Shown piece by piece: positions 1 to 8,968 of a stretch of DNA of 64,000 nt; the first letter of the stretch is position 1; the number at the start of each line of letters is the position of its first letter. The translations under genes were made by a program, and so were the position numbers. A model generated the notes under the pieces. It saw only the letters and a program-made list of their open reading frames with translations. It was not told the origin of the DNA and did not search any database. The stretch is from Theodoxus fluviatilis (Eukaryota > Mollusca > Gastropoda > Cycloneritida > Neritidae): assembly GCA_034096865.1 (NCBI GenBank), contig JAWQFJ010002797.1, positions 40,001 through 104,000 on the forward strand, written 5' to 3'.

Positions 1-1736
1 TCCTGGGCTGTGTGTAGCTCCTGCCTTGTCCTGGGCTGTGTGTAGCTCCTGCCTTGTCCTGGGCTGTGTGTAGCTCCTGCCTTGTCCTGGGCTGTGTGTA
101 GCTCCTGCCTTGTCCTGGGCTGTGTGTAGCTCCTGTCTTGTCCTGGGCTGTCTGCCTTGTCCTGGGCTGTGTGTAGCTCCTGTCTTGTCCTGGGCTGTGT
201 GTAGCTCCTGCCTTGTCCTGGGCTGTGTGTTGCTCCTGCCTTGTCCTGGGCTGTGTGTAGCTCCTGCCTTGTCCTGGGCTGTGTGTAGCTCCTGTCTTGT
301 CCTGGGCTGTCTGCCTTGTCCTGGGCTGTGTGTAGCTCCTGTCTTGTCCTGGGCTGTGTGTAGCTCCTGTCTTGTCCTGGGCTGTCTGCCTTGTCCTGGG
401 CTGTGTGTAGCTCCTGTCTTGTCCTGGGCTGTGTGTAGCTCCTGCCTTGTCCTGGGCTGTGTGTAGATCCTGTCTTGTTCTGGGCTGTCTGTAGCTCCTG
501 CCTTATCCTGGGCTGTGTGTAGCTCCTGTCTTGTCCTGGGCTGTGTGTAGCTCCTGTCTTGTCCTGGGCTGTCTGCCTTGTCCTGGGCTGTGTGTAGCTC
601 CTGCCTTGTCCTGGGCTGTGTGTAGCTCCTGCCTTGTCCTGGGCTGTGTGTAGCTCCTGCCTTGTCCTGGGCTGTGTGTAGCTCCTGCCTTATCCTGGGC
701 TGTGTGTAGCTCCTGCCTTGTCCTGGGCTGTGTGTAGCTCCTGCCTTGTCCTGGGCTGTGTGTAGCTCCTGCCTTGTCCTGGGCTGTCTGCCTTGTCCTG
801 GGCTGTGTGTAGCTCCTGCCTTGTCCTGGGCTGTGTGTAGCTCCTGCCTTGTCCTGGGCTGTGTGTAGCTCCTGCCTTGTCCTGGGCTGTCTGCCTTGTC
901 CTGGGCTGTGTGTAGCTCCTGCCTTGTCCTGGGCTGTGTGTAGCTCCTGCCTTGTCCTGGGCTGTGTGTAGCTCCTGCCTTGTCCTGGGCTGTCTGCCTT
1001 GTCCTGGGCTGTGTGTAGCTCCTGCCTTGTCCTGGGCTGTCTGCCTTGTCCTGGGCTGTGTGTAGCTCCTGCCTTGTCCTGGGCTGTGTGTAGCTCCTGC
1101 CTTGTCCTGGGCTGTGTGTAGCTCCTGCCTTGTCCTGGGCTGTGTGTAGCTCCTGTCTTGTTCTGGGCTGTCTGTAGCTCCTGCCTTATCCTGGGCTGTG
1201 TGTAGCTCTGCCTTGTCCTGGGCTGTCTGTCTTGTCCTGGGCTGTGTGTAGCTCCTGCCTTGTCCTGGGCTGTGTGTAGCTCCTGCCTTGTCCTGGGCTG
1301 TGTGTAGCTCCTGCCTTGTCCTGGGCTGTGTGTAGCTCCTGCCTTATCCTGGGCTGTGTGTAGCTCATGTCTTGTCCTGGGCTGTCTGTCTTGTCCTGGG
1401 CTGTGTGTAGCTCCTGCCTTGTCCTGGGCTGTGTGTAGCTCCTGCCTTGTCCTGGGCTGTGTGTAGCTCCTGCCTTATCCTGGGCTGTGTGTATCTCCTG
1501 CCTTGTCCTGGGCTGTGTGTAGCTCCTGCCTTGTCCTGGGCTGTGTGTAGCTCCTACCTTGTCCTGGGCTGTGTGTAGCTCCTGCCTTATCCTGGGCTGT
1601 GTGTAGCTCATGTCTTGTCCTGGGCTGTCTGCCTTGTCCTGGGCTGTGTGTAGCTCCTGCCTTGTCCTGGGCTGTGTGTAGCTCCTGCCTTGTCCTGGGC
1701 TGTGTGTAGCTTCTGCCTTGTCCTGGGCTGTGTGTA
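1..1736. repeat. 28-bp minisatellite, left block
   Basis: Tandem array of a 28-bp unit (TCCTGGGCTGTGTGTAGCTC plus CTGCCTTG). It is interspersed with a 19-bp short form in which the GTGTAGCTC stretch is deleted. Single-base variants (C/T in CTGYCTTG, TTATC for TTGTC) recur in blocks, so groups of units have been copied together. The open frames in it are repeat translations with no coding value. The array starts before the window and lies upstream of the visible SF3A1 exons, presumably in an SF3A1 intron. Confidence 0.95.
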
Positions 1737-2167
1737 CAGGGATGAAAATTTTCCGCGGATCCGAGGATTTCCTCGGATTTGATGACCAATTTGGTCACTC
1801 TCGAGATTCGTGTAAATCCGTTGAGAAATATTTTAGGGGGGGGGGGGGGGGTAGGTTGAACCGCACCGGCTGATGGGTAGCCATTTTGATGCCTCGGCCA
1901 ATCGTGCAAATCTGCTTAAAAGCACACGAAGCAGAAATCGGAAACTAGTCTGAACCAATGAAACGCTTCAAAAGAGAAGCCTCTGTCTATCCTTTGCTCT
2001 GATTGGTCGCTTAACCCGTTCGCAGAGCGTGATCGTGGCCGAATTGATGAACGGAAACAGCCGAAGCTAGCTTCGTCGGCTGTTCCGGCTGTTGCCGAAA
2101 CTAGCTTCGGCTCTTTTCGACATAAGGAACGCACGGCGTCTTTAGTATCAATCAACCAAGTGCAAGA

Positions 2168-3235
2168 ATGCCGAGGAGGGATGCAAAGAAGTTTGCTACG
2201 CTGCATACATTTGGGGAAAAGCCGAAGAAAAAAAGGAAGACAACGGTAGACTTGTCAACAGGCTCCAGAGCGGAGAATTCGACAGTGATCGCTTCTGTTT
2301 CGATCGACACCGCACCACGTGCGAGCGGCGATCCGGAGCTCGAGAATCGACAGTGATCGCTTCTAGTTCTACTTCGACCGAAGATGCACCTCTCGCTAGT
2401 AGTGATTCGGCAACCTCGGCACTCACGTTTATCGAATCTGCTTCTGGCGCAGCTGATGTTGCGAAAGCAATCGCCTCCTCGTCGTCAGAATCTGTCCCTA
2501 CCAGTGCCAAGAAACTTCGCCTCCTCATCGTCAGAATCTGTCCCTACCAGTGCCAAGAAACTTCGCCTCCTCATCGTCAGAATCTGTCCCTACCAGTGCC
2601 AAGAAACTTCGTCGTTTCAAGAGCGAGACAAGAGAGCCAGTAGGTGATGACGAGAACGTGATCGTCAGCATGAGCATGATGAACAAGCTCGTCTCCGTGT
2701 TCCGCTGCCGAGATTGTGACCAGCCGTTAACAGTGACCAAAATCAGTCGGCGATGTTTGGATCAGCGAGCAAGCTGAAAGTGTTCTGCTCAGCATGTGGG
2801 AACACCATTACGGCGGTCAGGACCTCACCAAAGACAGGTACTCTGCACAATGGCTATGACATCAACCGTCGTCTCGTCGTTGCTGCCACCTCCATTGGGA
2901 TTGGGTTCACCCAACTGAGACGATTTTTCGCTCTCATGAACATGCCCCCACCCATGCATCTGAAGACATGGCAGCTCTACCAGAAGACGCTGCATTCAGG
3001 AGTTCATCGGGCTGCTGATAGGCACCTTCAGGAGGCAGCTGAACAGGTTCGACTGATGTACTTGCAGTTGAAAATTAGTCAGCCAACTCCAGAAGGACGT
3101 CTAGATATTGCAGTTTCGTTCGATGGGAGCTGGCACAAGCGTGGGCGAACATCGCACAGTGGCATTGCTGCTGTCATCGAGATCTACAGTGGACTTGTAG
3201 ACTTTGTGAGATGTCAAGTTTCAGGAGTGATATGA
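2168..3235 (+). pseudogene. Broken transposase, 'Mutator-like' domain type
   Basis: Start chosen at 2168 (ATG, MPRRDAKKF), followed by a basic KKKRK stretch. The reading then breaks: a stop at 2354-2356, a 46-bp unit present three times (2473-2610) that shifts frame, and another shift near 2745. The last part (2753-3235) reads well. It has a CxxC pair (FCSACG), then NGYDINRRLVVAA, then MPPPMHLKTW, then DIAVSFDGSWHKRG with SGIAAVIE. This order resembles the domain that Pfam calls Mutator-like transposase, common in mollusc and cnidarian genomes; that assignment is from memory. The frame ends at 3235, before the rest of the catalytic region expected in a complete protein, so the gene is truncated. 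Confidence 0.65.
2473..2610 (+). repeat. 46-bp triplication in the transposase gene
   Basis: Three head-to-tail copies of a 46-bp unit beginning GCCTCCTC(G/A)TCGTCAGAATC. Because 46 is not a multiple of three, each copy is read in a different frame, and the SSESVPTSAKK peptide appears once in each frame. Confidence 0.9.
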
Positions 3236-3662
3236 ATAAATGATGCGGAGGTAGCACAACTTCAAATTTTTGGCATGATGTTGACAAGTGTTTGTACTGT
3301 ACTAGTTGTTGAAAAAACTTCCTGGTGCACTTTTCACAAGGGATTTTTTTAAATAACCAATATTCAAACAGCTGATTTTGTCATGTAGGAAGTAATGTCT
3401 GAAAGTTTAGAATATAAATTATAGTTTTCAGCACCTTTCATAAGCAGATTTTGACATTTGCTCTTGTTGTCTGAATTTGTACTTGAATTGCTAGGAAATG
3501 CCTTCTCAGCACTTATAAATAGCATTAAAACATTTCGGCGGGGGGCGTTGCCCCCCTGGGCCCCCCAGCGGGGCGTTGCCCCTGCACCCCACCGGGGCCT
3601 AGGCGGCCCCTGGACCCCGGCCAAGTTTCCTCTTTTTTTTCCATTCACTGTTTTCATCCCTG

Positions 3663-3914
3663 TGTGTAGCTCCTGCCTTGTCCTGGGCTGTCTGCCTTGT
3701 CCTGGGCTGTGTGTAGCTCCTACCTTGTCCTGGGCTGTGTGTAGCTCCTGTCTTGTCCTGGGCTGTCTGCCTTGTCCTGGGCTGTGTGTAGCTCCTGTCT
3801 TGTCCTGGGCTGTGTGTAGCTCCTGCCTTGTCCTGGGCTGTGTGTAGCTCCTGCCTTGTCCTGGGCTGTGTGTAGCTCCTGCCTTGTCCTGGGCTGTGTG
3901 TAGCTCCTGCCTTG
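3663..3914. repeat. 28-bp minisatellite, right block
   Basis: The same 28/19-bp units as at 1-1736 resume directly after the transposon and fade out at about 3914. The two blocks were one array before the insertion. Confidence 0.93.
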
Positions 3915-4786
3915 TCTTGGGGACTTGCCTGGAACTGTCACCATCACATTTGCACTGGTGCATGAGCCCCCAGTGAATTGGGGGAAGAGTAGACCCACCC
4001 TGTCTCCCTACATGATTCAAAAGAGCTGTATAGTTGGGGGCACCGCGACTTGGATTTCGCTTACTTGGAACTCTTTTAGTGATTGTCATGTGTAATGGCC
4101 TTACATGGCCTACAAAGCCTGATAGGCCGTAAAACTCCATCCATCCATCCACTTGTGTATGAGCATGTTTGTATGCATTCTTTTTTTCTTACTTTCTGTC
4201 CATCTGTGTGTGTGCATGCTCAAGTGTTTGTCTATCCATCCATCTGTCCATCCGACCATCTATCATTCAACTGTTCATCTGTCTATTCGTCCTTCCATTC
4301 ATCTTTTCTTCCTCCTTGTCTGAGTTGTTGTTACTGAAGAGACAAAAGAAGGATAAAATGGTGTTTATTGTTTGTTTTTTTTTCTCTTCAAAACTAAGTA
4401 TTTTCACATTAGTCATGGACATCATTATTGGAGGACAAAAAACACAAAAGTATGCTCATGTAGTCACTTCTGCATCATTTTACTTCTGATTCTGCCTTTT
4501 AGGTGCTGGTTGAAAATGGGACAAGCTTGTGTTGTTCAGTGTGATTTGTTTTGTTTTTACAATGAAGAGAGAGAGGAAATATCATAATGTTCCAGTAATC
4601 TTTTGGTATCCTCTTGTGTCGATAGGTGCTTGGGTTTCGATACACATTGAGCATTATAGTTGCGCGGAACGTGGAAAGTAGCCTCCAAGGCCTGGGTGGA
4701 GTGCACTGTGGAGCAGTTTGATTCCCTTCAGCCCTTGCGGAGTTGAGGAATCAGGAGTGATCAGCAAGTGTTGGCTTCATTTGCAG
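3915..4786 (+). other. SF3A1 intron sequence
   Basis: Noncoding stretch before the first visible SF3A1 exon, presumably intronic. It contains a CATC/TCTG-rich simple region (about 4140-4320) and ordinary AT-rich sequence. The intron ends in a normal acceptor (TTTGCAG) at 4780-4786. No upstream SF3A1 exon was found in 1-4786, so the preceding exon lies outside the window. Confidence 0.6.
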
Positions 4787-4888
4787 GGCCCTGTGATGCT
4801 AAAGGTGATGATTCCCAGTGTGCCAGACAAGCCTGAATGGAAACTGAATGGACAGACCCTGGAGTTCACTCTGCCTCTCACCGACTCG
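4787..4888 (+). CDS. SF3A1: SF3A1 exon (antepenultimate to stop)
   Basis: 34 codons, phase 0 at both ends. It encodes the first two strands of the ubiquitin-like fold (WKLNGQTLEFTLPLTDS). Acceptor TTGCAG, donor GTAAGC. Confidence 0.93.
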
Positions 4889-5988
4889 GTAAGCTCTGGC
4901 CTTGGGTCCATGGTCCAGGAATTGTTTTTTCTCTTGCCTTGATTCACCCCTACCAATGTTGCACGCTCTCTGAAGACTGAAAGATAGTTAATGTCCTTTT
5001 CCTCACTAAGGGTGATTTTCCGAGCTTGTAACTTTTTGTAAAACTGGTAGTTCAGATTTTTTATGAAGAGTACTAGTTTGCTTAACTTGATTACTTAGTG
5101 AAAAAAAGATTATCATACCGCCCTTGCTGCCTAGATACATACCTCCCTCGTCAGCTGGATTACTGTGGTCATTTCGGGGCCTTTTAATTCAAGGGTTATG
5201 CTGCTCTTGAATGCTTGATAATGCCTGATAAATTTCATCCTGTACTTAATACTACAAATGACTCAACTGATGCAATCATATGAGAAAACTCCTACCCCAC
5301 CTTTTCATGTGATGGTACCCGAGACTGATTCATGAAGCCATCTGTAGTTGATAGAGGCATTTGTAAAACTCACAGTGCAGGGAGTCTGTGACACCATATC
5401 TTTGGATGCAGGTGTCGGTGCTGAAGGCCAAGCTGAATGAGGTGCTGGGCATGCCTGCAGGCAAGCAGAAACTCCAGTATGAGGTGAGAGCTGTTTTTAC
5501 TGCTTCTGTCGCTGATGTTATAGTGCAGTTGTCTGTGGCTCATATGTTCAGTTTGTGTGTGAAGTGAATCTAGTGCAGATGGAAGGGACTTGTGTGTGCA
5601 TGGGATATTTATAAGTGTGCCAGGTTCTGCATACGTGCATTGATATTTGTATGTGTACATGTGGGTATTTGTGTGTGTGCCAAGTTAAAAAGAAAGTGCA
5701 TTTAGTTAGTGGGCTTGGAAGTTTATGTTCACATGACTGTGTAAGCCCATGTGGTGCAGACAAGATTATTAAATGGTGCTGAGCCTTCTACTGTAAAAAT
5801 GGTTTGGACAGTATGAAAAGCAGTCGACTCATGCCATTGAAAGGAAAAGTGCCGCTTCTCTACACAGGCTTATATGTGCATTCCAGGGCATCTTCATCAA
5901 GGACTCCTACACGTTGGCATTCTACAACTTCATGAATGGAGCAGCCGTCAGCCTGGCTCTCAAGGAGAGAGGAGGTCGCAAGAAGTGA
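4787..5988 (+). CDS. SF3A1: SF3A1, three C-terminal exons (ubiquitin-like domain)
   Basis: Splicing factor 3A subunit 1 is a nuclear component of the U2 snRNP SF3a complex. Its C-terminal ubiquitin-like domain contacts U1 snRNA stem-loop 4 during spliceosome assembly (established knowledge). Exons are 4787-4888, 5412-5483 and 5887-5988, each beginning in phase 0, with AG acceptors and GT donors. They read GPVMLKVMIPSVPDKPEW... KLNGQTLEFTLPLTDS, then VSVLKAKLNEVLGMPAGKQK... LQYE, then GIFIKDSYTLAFYNFMNGAA ending LALKERGGRKK-stop. This matches the vertebrate SF3A1 C-terminus closely in order and length, including the terminal RGGRKK that binds RNA. SURP and other upstream exons are beyond the left edge. 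An AATAAA at 6141 gives a short 3' UTR. The gene is convergent with TM9SF2. Confidence 0.95.
5412..5483 (+). CDS. SF3A1: SF3A1 penultimate exon
   Basis: 24 codons, phase 0, encoding the helix and GMPAGKQKLQYE of the ubiquitin-like domain. Acceptor ATGCAG, donor GTGAGA. Confidence 0.93.
5887..5988 (+). CDS. SF3A1: SF3A1 last coding exon
   Basis: 33 codons plus TGA. It starts GIFIKDS after a TTCCAG acceptor and ends with the basic RGGRKK tail typical of SF3A1. Confidence 0.94.
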   Translation, partial: GIFIKDSYTLAFYNFMNGAAVSLALKERGGRKK

Positions 5989-6140
5989 ATCTTATCTACG
6001 CCTGAAGGACCACAGCATCCTTGTCCTCCCTCCTTTTTGGCCATTCCACTGGCAAGGCGCTGGATGGGGGCACAGCGCTTTTATTAATTTTTGGTCGCTA
6101 CACAAATGTTTTGTCCCCCCCAAAAAGGTAGATTAGAAAT

Positions 6141-6146
6141 AATAAA
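6141..6146 (+). terminator. SF3A1 polyadenylation signal
   Basis: AATAAA about 150 bases after the SF3A1 stop codon, the first such signal downstream of it and just before the 31-bp minisatellite. Confidence 0.7.
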
Positions 6147-6207
6147 AGTTGGAGATTTTTACGTTAGTAGTTTGTATTGTGACCTGGAAGGAGTGAAGTG
6201 AATGAAC

Positions 6208-8220
6208 TTGGGTCTGGACAGAAGGTACAATGCTTCCCCAGGGTCTTGATGGAAGGTACAACGCTTCCCCAGGGTCTGGACAGAAGGTACGCTTCCCCAG
6301 GGTCTGGACGGAAGGTGCAACGCTTCCCCAGGGTCTGGACGGAAGGTACAGTGCTTCCCCAGGGTCTGGATGGAAGGTGCAGTGCTTCCCCAGGGTCTGG
6401 ACGGAAGGTGCAACGCTTCCCCAGGGTCTGGACGGAAGGTGCAACCCTTTCCCAGGGTCTGGACAGAAGGTGCAACCCTTCCCCAGGGTCTGGACGGAAG
6501 GTGCAACGCTTCCCCAGGGTCTGGATGGAAGGTGCAGTGCTTCCCCAGGGTCTGGACGGAAGGTGCAGTGCTTCCCCAGGGTCTGGACGGAAGGTGCAAC
6601 GCTTCCCCAGGGTCTGGATGGAAGGTGCAGTGCTTCCCCAGGGTCTGGACGGAAGGTGCAGTGCTTCCCCAGGGTCTGGATGGAAGGTGCAGTGCTTCCC
6701 CAGGGTCTGGACGGAAGGTGCAGTGCTTCCCCAGGGTCTGGACGGAAGGTGCAGTGCTTCCCCAGGGTCTGGATGGAAGGTACAGTGCTTCCCCAGGGTC
6801 TGGACGGAAGGTGCAGTGCTTCCCCAGGGTCTGGATGGAAGGTGCAGTGCTTCCCCAGGGTCTGGACGGAAGGTGCAACGCTTCCCCAGGGTCTGGACGG
6901 AAGGTGCAGAGCTTCCCCAGGGTCTGGATGGAAGGTTCAGTGCTTTCCCAGGGTCTGGATGGAAGGTGCAGTGCTTCCCCAGGGTCTGGATGGAAGGTAC
7001 AGTGCTTCCCCAGGGTCTGGACGGAAGGTGCAGTGCTTCCCCAGGGTCTGGATGGAAGGTTCAGTGCTTCCCCAGGGTCTGGACGGAAGGTGCAGTGCTT
7101 CCCCAGGGTCTGGACGGAAGGTGCAGTGCTTCCCCAGGGTCTGGACGGAAGGTGCAGTGCTTCCCCACGGTCTGGATGGAAGGTGCAGTGCTTCCCCAGG
7201 GTCTGGATGGAAGGTACAGTGCTTCCCCAGGGTCTGGACGGAAGGTGTAGTGCTTCCCCAGGGTCTGGATGGAAGGTGCAGTGCTTCCCCAGGGTCTGGA
7301 CGGAAGGTGCAGTGCTTCCCCAGGGTCTGAATGGAAGGTACAGTGCTTCCCCAGGGTCTGGACGGAAGGTGCAACGCTTCCCCAGGGTCTGGACGGAAGG
7401 TGCAACCCTTCCCCAGGGTCTGAATGGAAGGTACAGTGCTTCCCCAGGGTCTGGACGGAAGGTGCAACGCTTCCCCAGGGTCTGGATGGAAGGTACAGTG
7501 CTTCCCCAGGGTCTGGATGGAAGATACAGTGCTTCCCCAGGGTCTGGATGGAAGGTACAGTGCTTCCCCAGGGTCTGGATGGAAGATACAGTGCTTCCCC
7601 AGGGTCTGGATGGAAGGTACAGTGCTTCCCCAGGGTCTGGATGGAAGATACAGTGCTTCCCCAGGGTCTGGACGGAAGATACAGTGCTTCCCCAGGGTCT
7701 GGACGTTAGGTGCAGAGCTTCCCCAGGGTCTGGATGGAAGGTACAGTGCTTCCCCAGGGTCTGGATGGAAGATACAGTGCTTCCCCAGGGTCTGGACGTT
7801 AGGTGCAGTGCTTCCCCAGGGTCTGAATGGAAGGTACAGTGCTTCCCCAGGGTCTGGACGGAAGGTGCAGTGCATCCCCAGGGTCTGGACGTTAGGTGCA
7901 GAGCTTCCCCAGGGTCTGGATGGAAGGTACAGTGCTTCCCCAGGGTCTGGACGGAAGGTGCAACGCTTCCCCAGGGTCTGGATGGAAGGTACAGTGCTTC
8001 CCCAGGGTCTGGACGGAAGGTGCAACGCTTCCCCAGGGTCTGGACGGAAGGTGCAGTGCTTCCCCAGGGTCTGGACGGAAGGTGCAACACTTCCCCAGGG
8101 TCTGGACGGAAGGTGCAACCCTTCCCCAGGATCTGGACGGAAGGTAGTGCTTCCCCCGGGTCTGGACGGAAGGTGCAGTGCTTCCCCAGGGTCTGGATGG
8201 AAGGTGCAACACTTCCCCAG
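6208..8220. repeat. 31-bp minisatellite between convergent genes
   Basis: About 65 tandem copies of a 31-bp unit built on CTTCCCCAGGGTCTGGACGG plus AAGGTGCAGTG. Variant positions are GGAYGGAAG, GGTRCA, and AGTGC versus AACGC. A few units carry GACGTTAGG (about 7703, 7796, 7888). Long frames are open on both strands only because 31-bp units with few stop triplets rotate through all frames. It fills the gap between the SF3A1 poly(A) signal and the TM9SF2 3' end. Confidence 0.96.
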
Positions 8221-8300
8221 GAAAAGGAGGATCATCTGTGCATCTCGCAACTTGTATGTTATTAGAGATAAGACCAATACAATCTTTTTTCCCCAATATT

Positions 8301-8306
8301 TTTATT
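8301..8306 (-). terminator. TM9SF2 candidate polyadenylation signal
   Basis: TTTATT on the plus strand is AATAAA on the gene strand. It lies immediately beyond the minisatellite, so the two convergent transcripts could end on either side of the array. Confidence 0.5.
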
Positions 8307-8807
8307 TCCAAACATCTTCCCCACGAAGGTTCAAACTATTAGAAAAGGTTCCAACATAAACAACGTGTCGGCCTCATTTGTATGTACAAGCCTCATTAGT
8401 ATGTACACAGCAAATGGGTCAAAGACTGAGGCAAAGAGAGGAGGGAGCAGGCTACGTCGAGCAGGCAACAGTAGATATTTCACTGAATAACATCTAGGAT
8501 CAACCTAGGAAAGCATAAACAACAACAAAAATCCATAAAAACAAATTTCCTCTAAATTTGGAAATGCACAACATGCCTAGAAGGCTGCACACATAATACA
8601 TCTTTCTTGAGAACAGAAGGACTAAAAAATCTGGGTGGAGTGTGCACTGTGCATACATGTGCTTCAAGATTGCAGCCAAATCTTTCATGCTATAATATGA
8701 TGTCTGTATGACCAACCAAATGTTTGCTCTATGAAAATTATATATATCTTGGCAAACTTGGTAAAATTGCATGCAAAGGCACAACACGACACTAGAACTG
8801 TAGGTCA

Positions 8808-8968
8808 AGGCGGAGGGATAGGATCAGACAGAAAGATCAACAGCCAGTTTCCACACACTGGGCTACAGAGAGCAGCAACCCAAGAGGTCAAGGCGGAGGG
8901 ATAGGATCAGACAGAAAGATCAACAACCAGTTTCCACACACTGGGCTACAGAGAGCAGCAACCCAAGA
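8808..8968. repeat. 80-bp tandem duplication
   Basis: The block GTCAAGGCGGAGGGATAGGA... to CAGCAACCCAAGAG occurs twice in a row with almost no differences (ACAGCC versus ACAACC), so the duplication is recent. Confidence 0.9.

Larger units (their letters stand above)
1737..3662 (+). mobile_element. TIR DNA transposon inserted in the minisatellite
   Basis: The element starts CAGGGATGAAAA and ends TTTTCATCCCTG, a perfect 12-bp terminal inverted repeat. TGTGTA stands on both sides (1731-1736 and 3663-3668) and the same minisatellite resumes after it, so the ends are exact. The duplicated hexamer is part of the host repeat, so the true duplication length is uncertain. Inside are a GC-rich 5' region at about 2020-2160, a broken transposase gene (2168-3235), and a short GC-rich 3' segment at 3535-3620. 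The 1.9-kb length and lesions indicate an inactive, probably internally deleted copy. Confidence 0.8.

Noticed and set aside
110..1909. Cys-rich (SSCLVLGC) and Gln/Thr-rich (ELHTAQDK) proteins
   Set aside because: Repeat translations of the 28/19-bp minisatellite.
5370..5763. Minus-strand His/Tyr-rich ORFs across SF3A1 introns
   Set aside because: Antisense to a confirmed gene and made of TGTGTG-type sequence.
6159..8277. Very long open frames (up to 643 codons) on both strands
   Set aside because: All are translations of the 31-bp minisatellite; frames are open on both strands simultaneously and lack splice or conservation signs.
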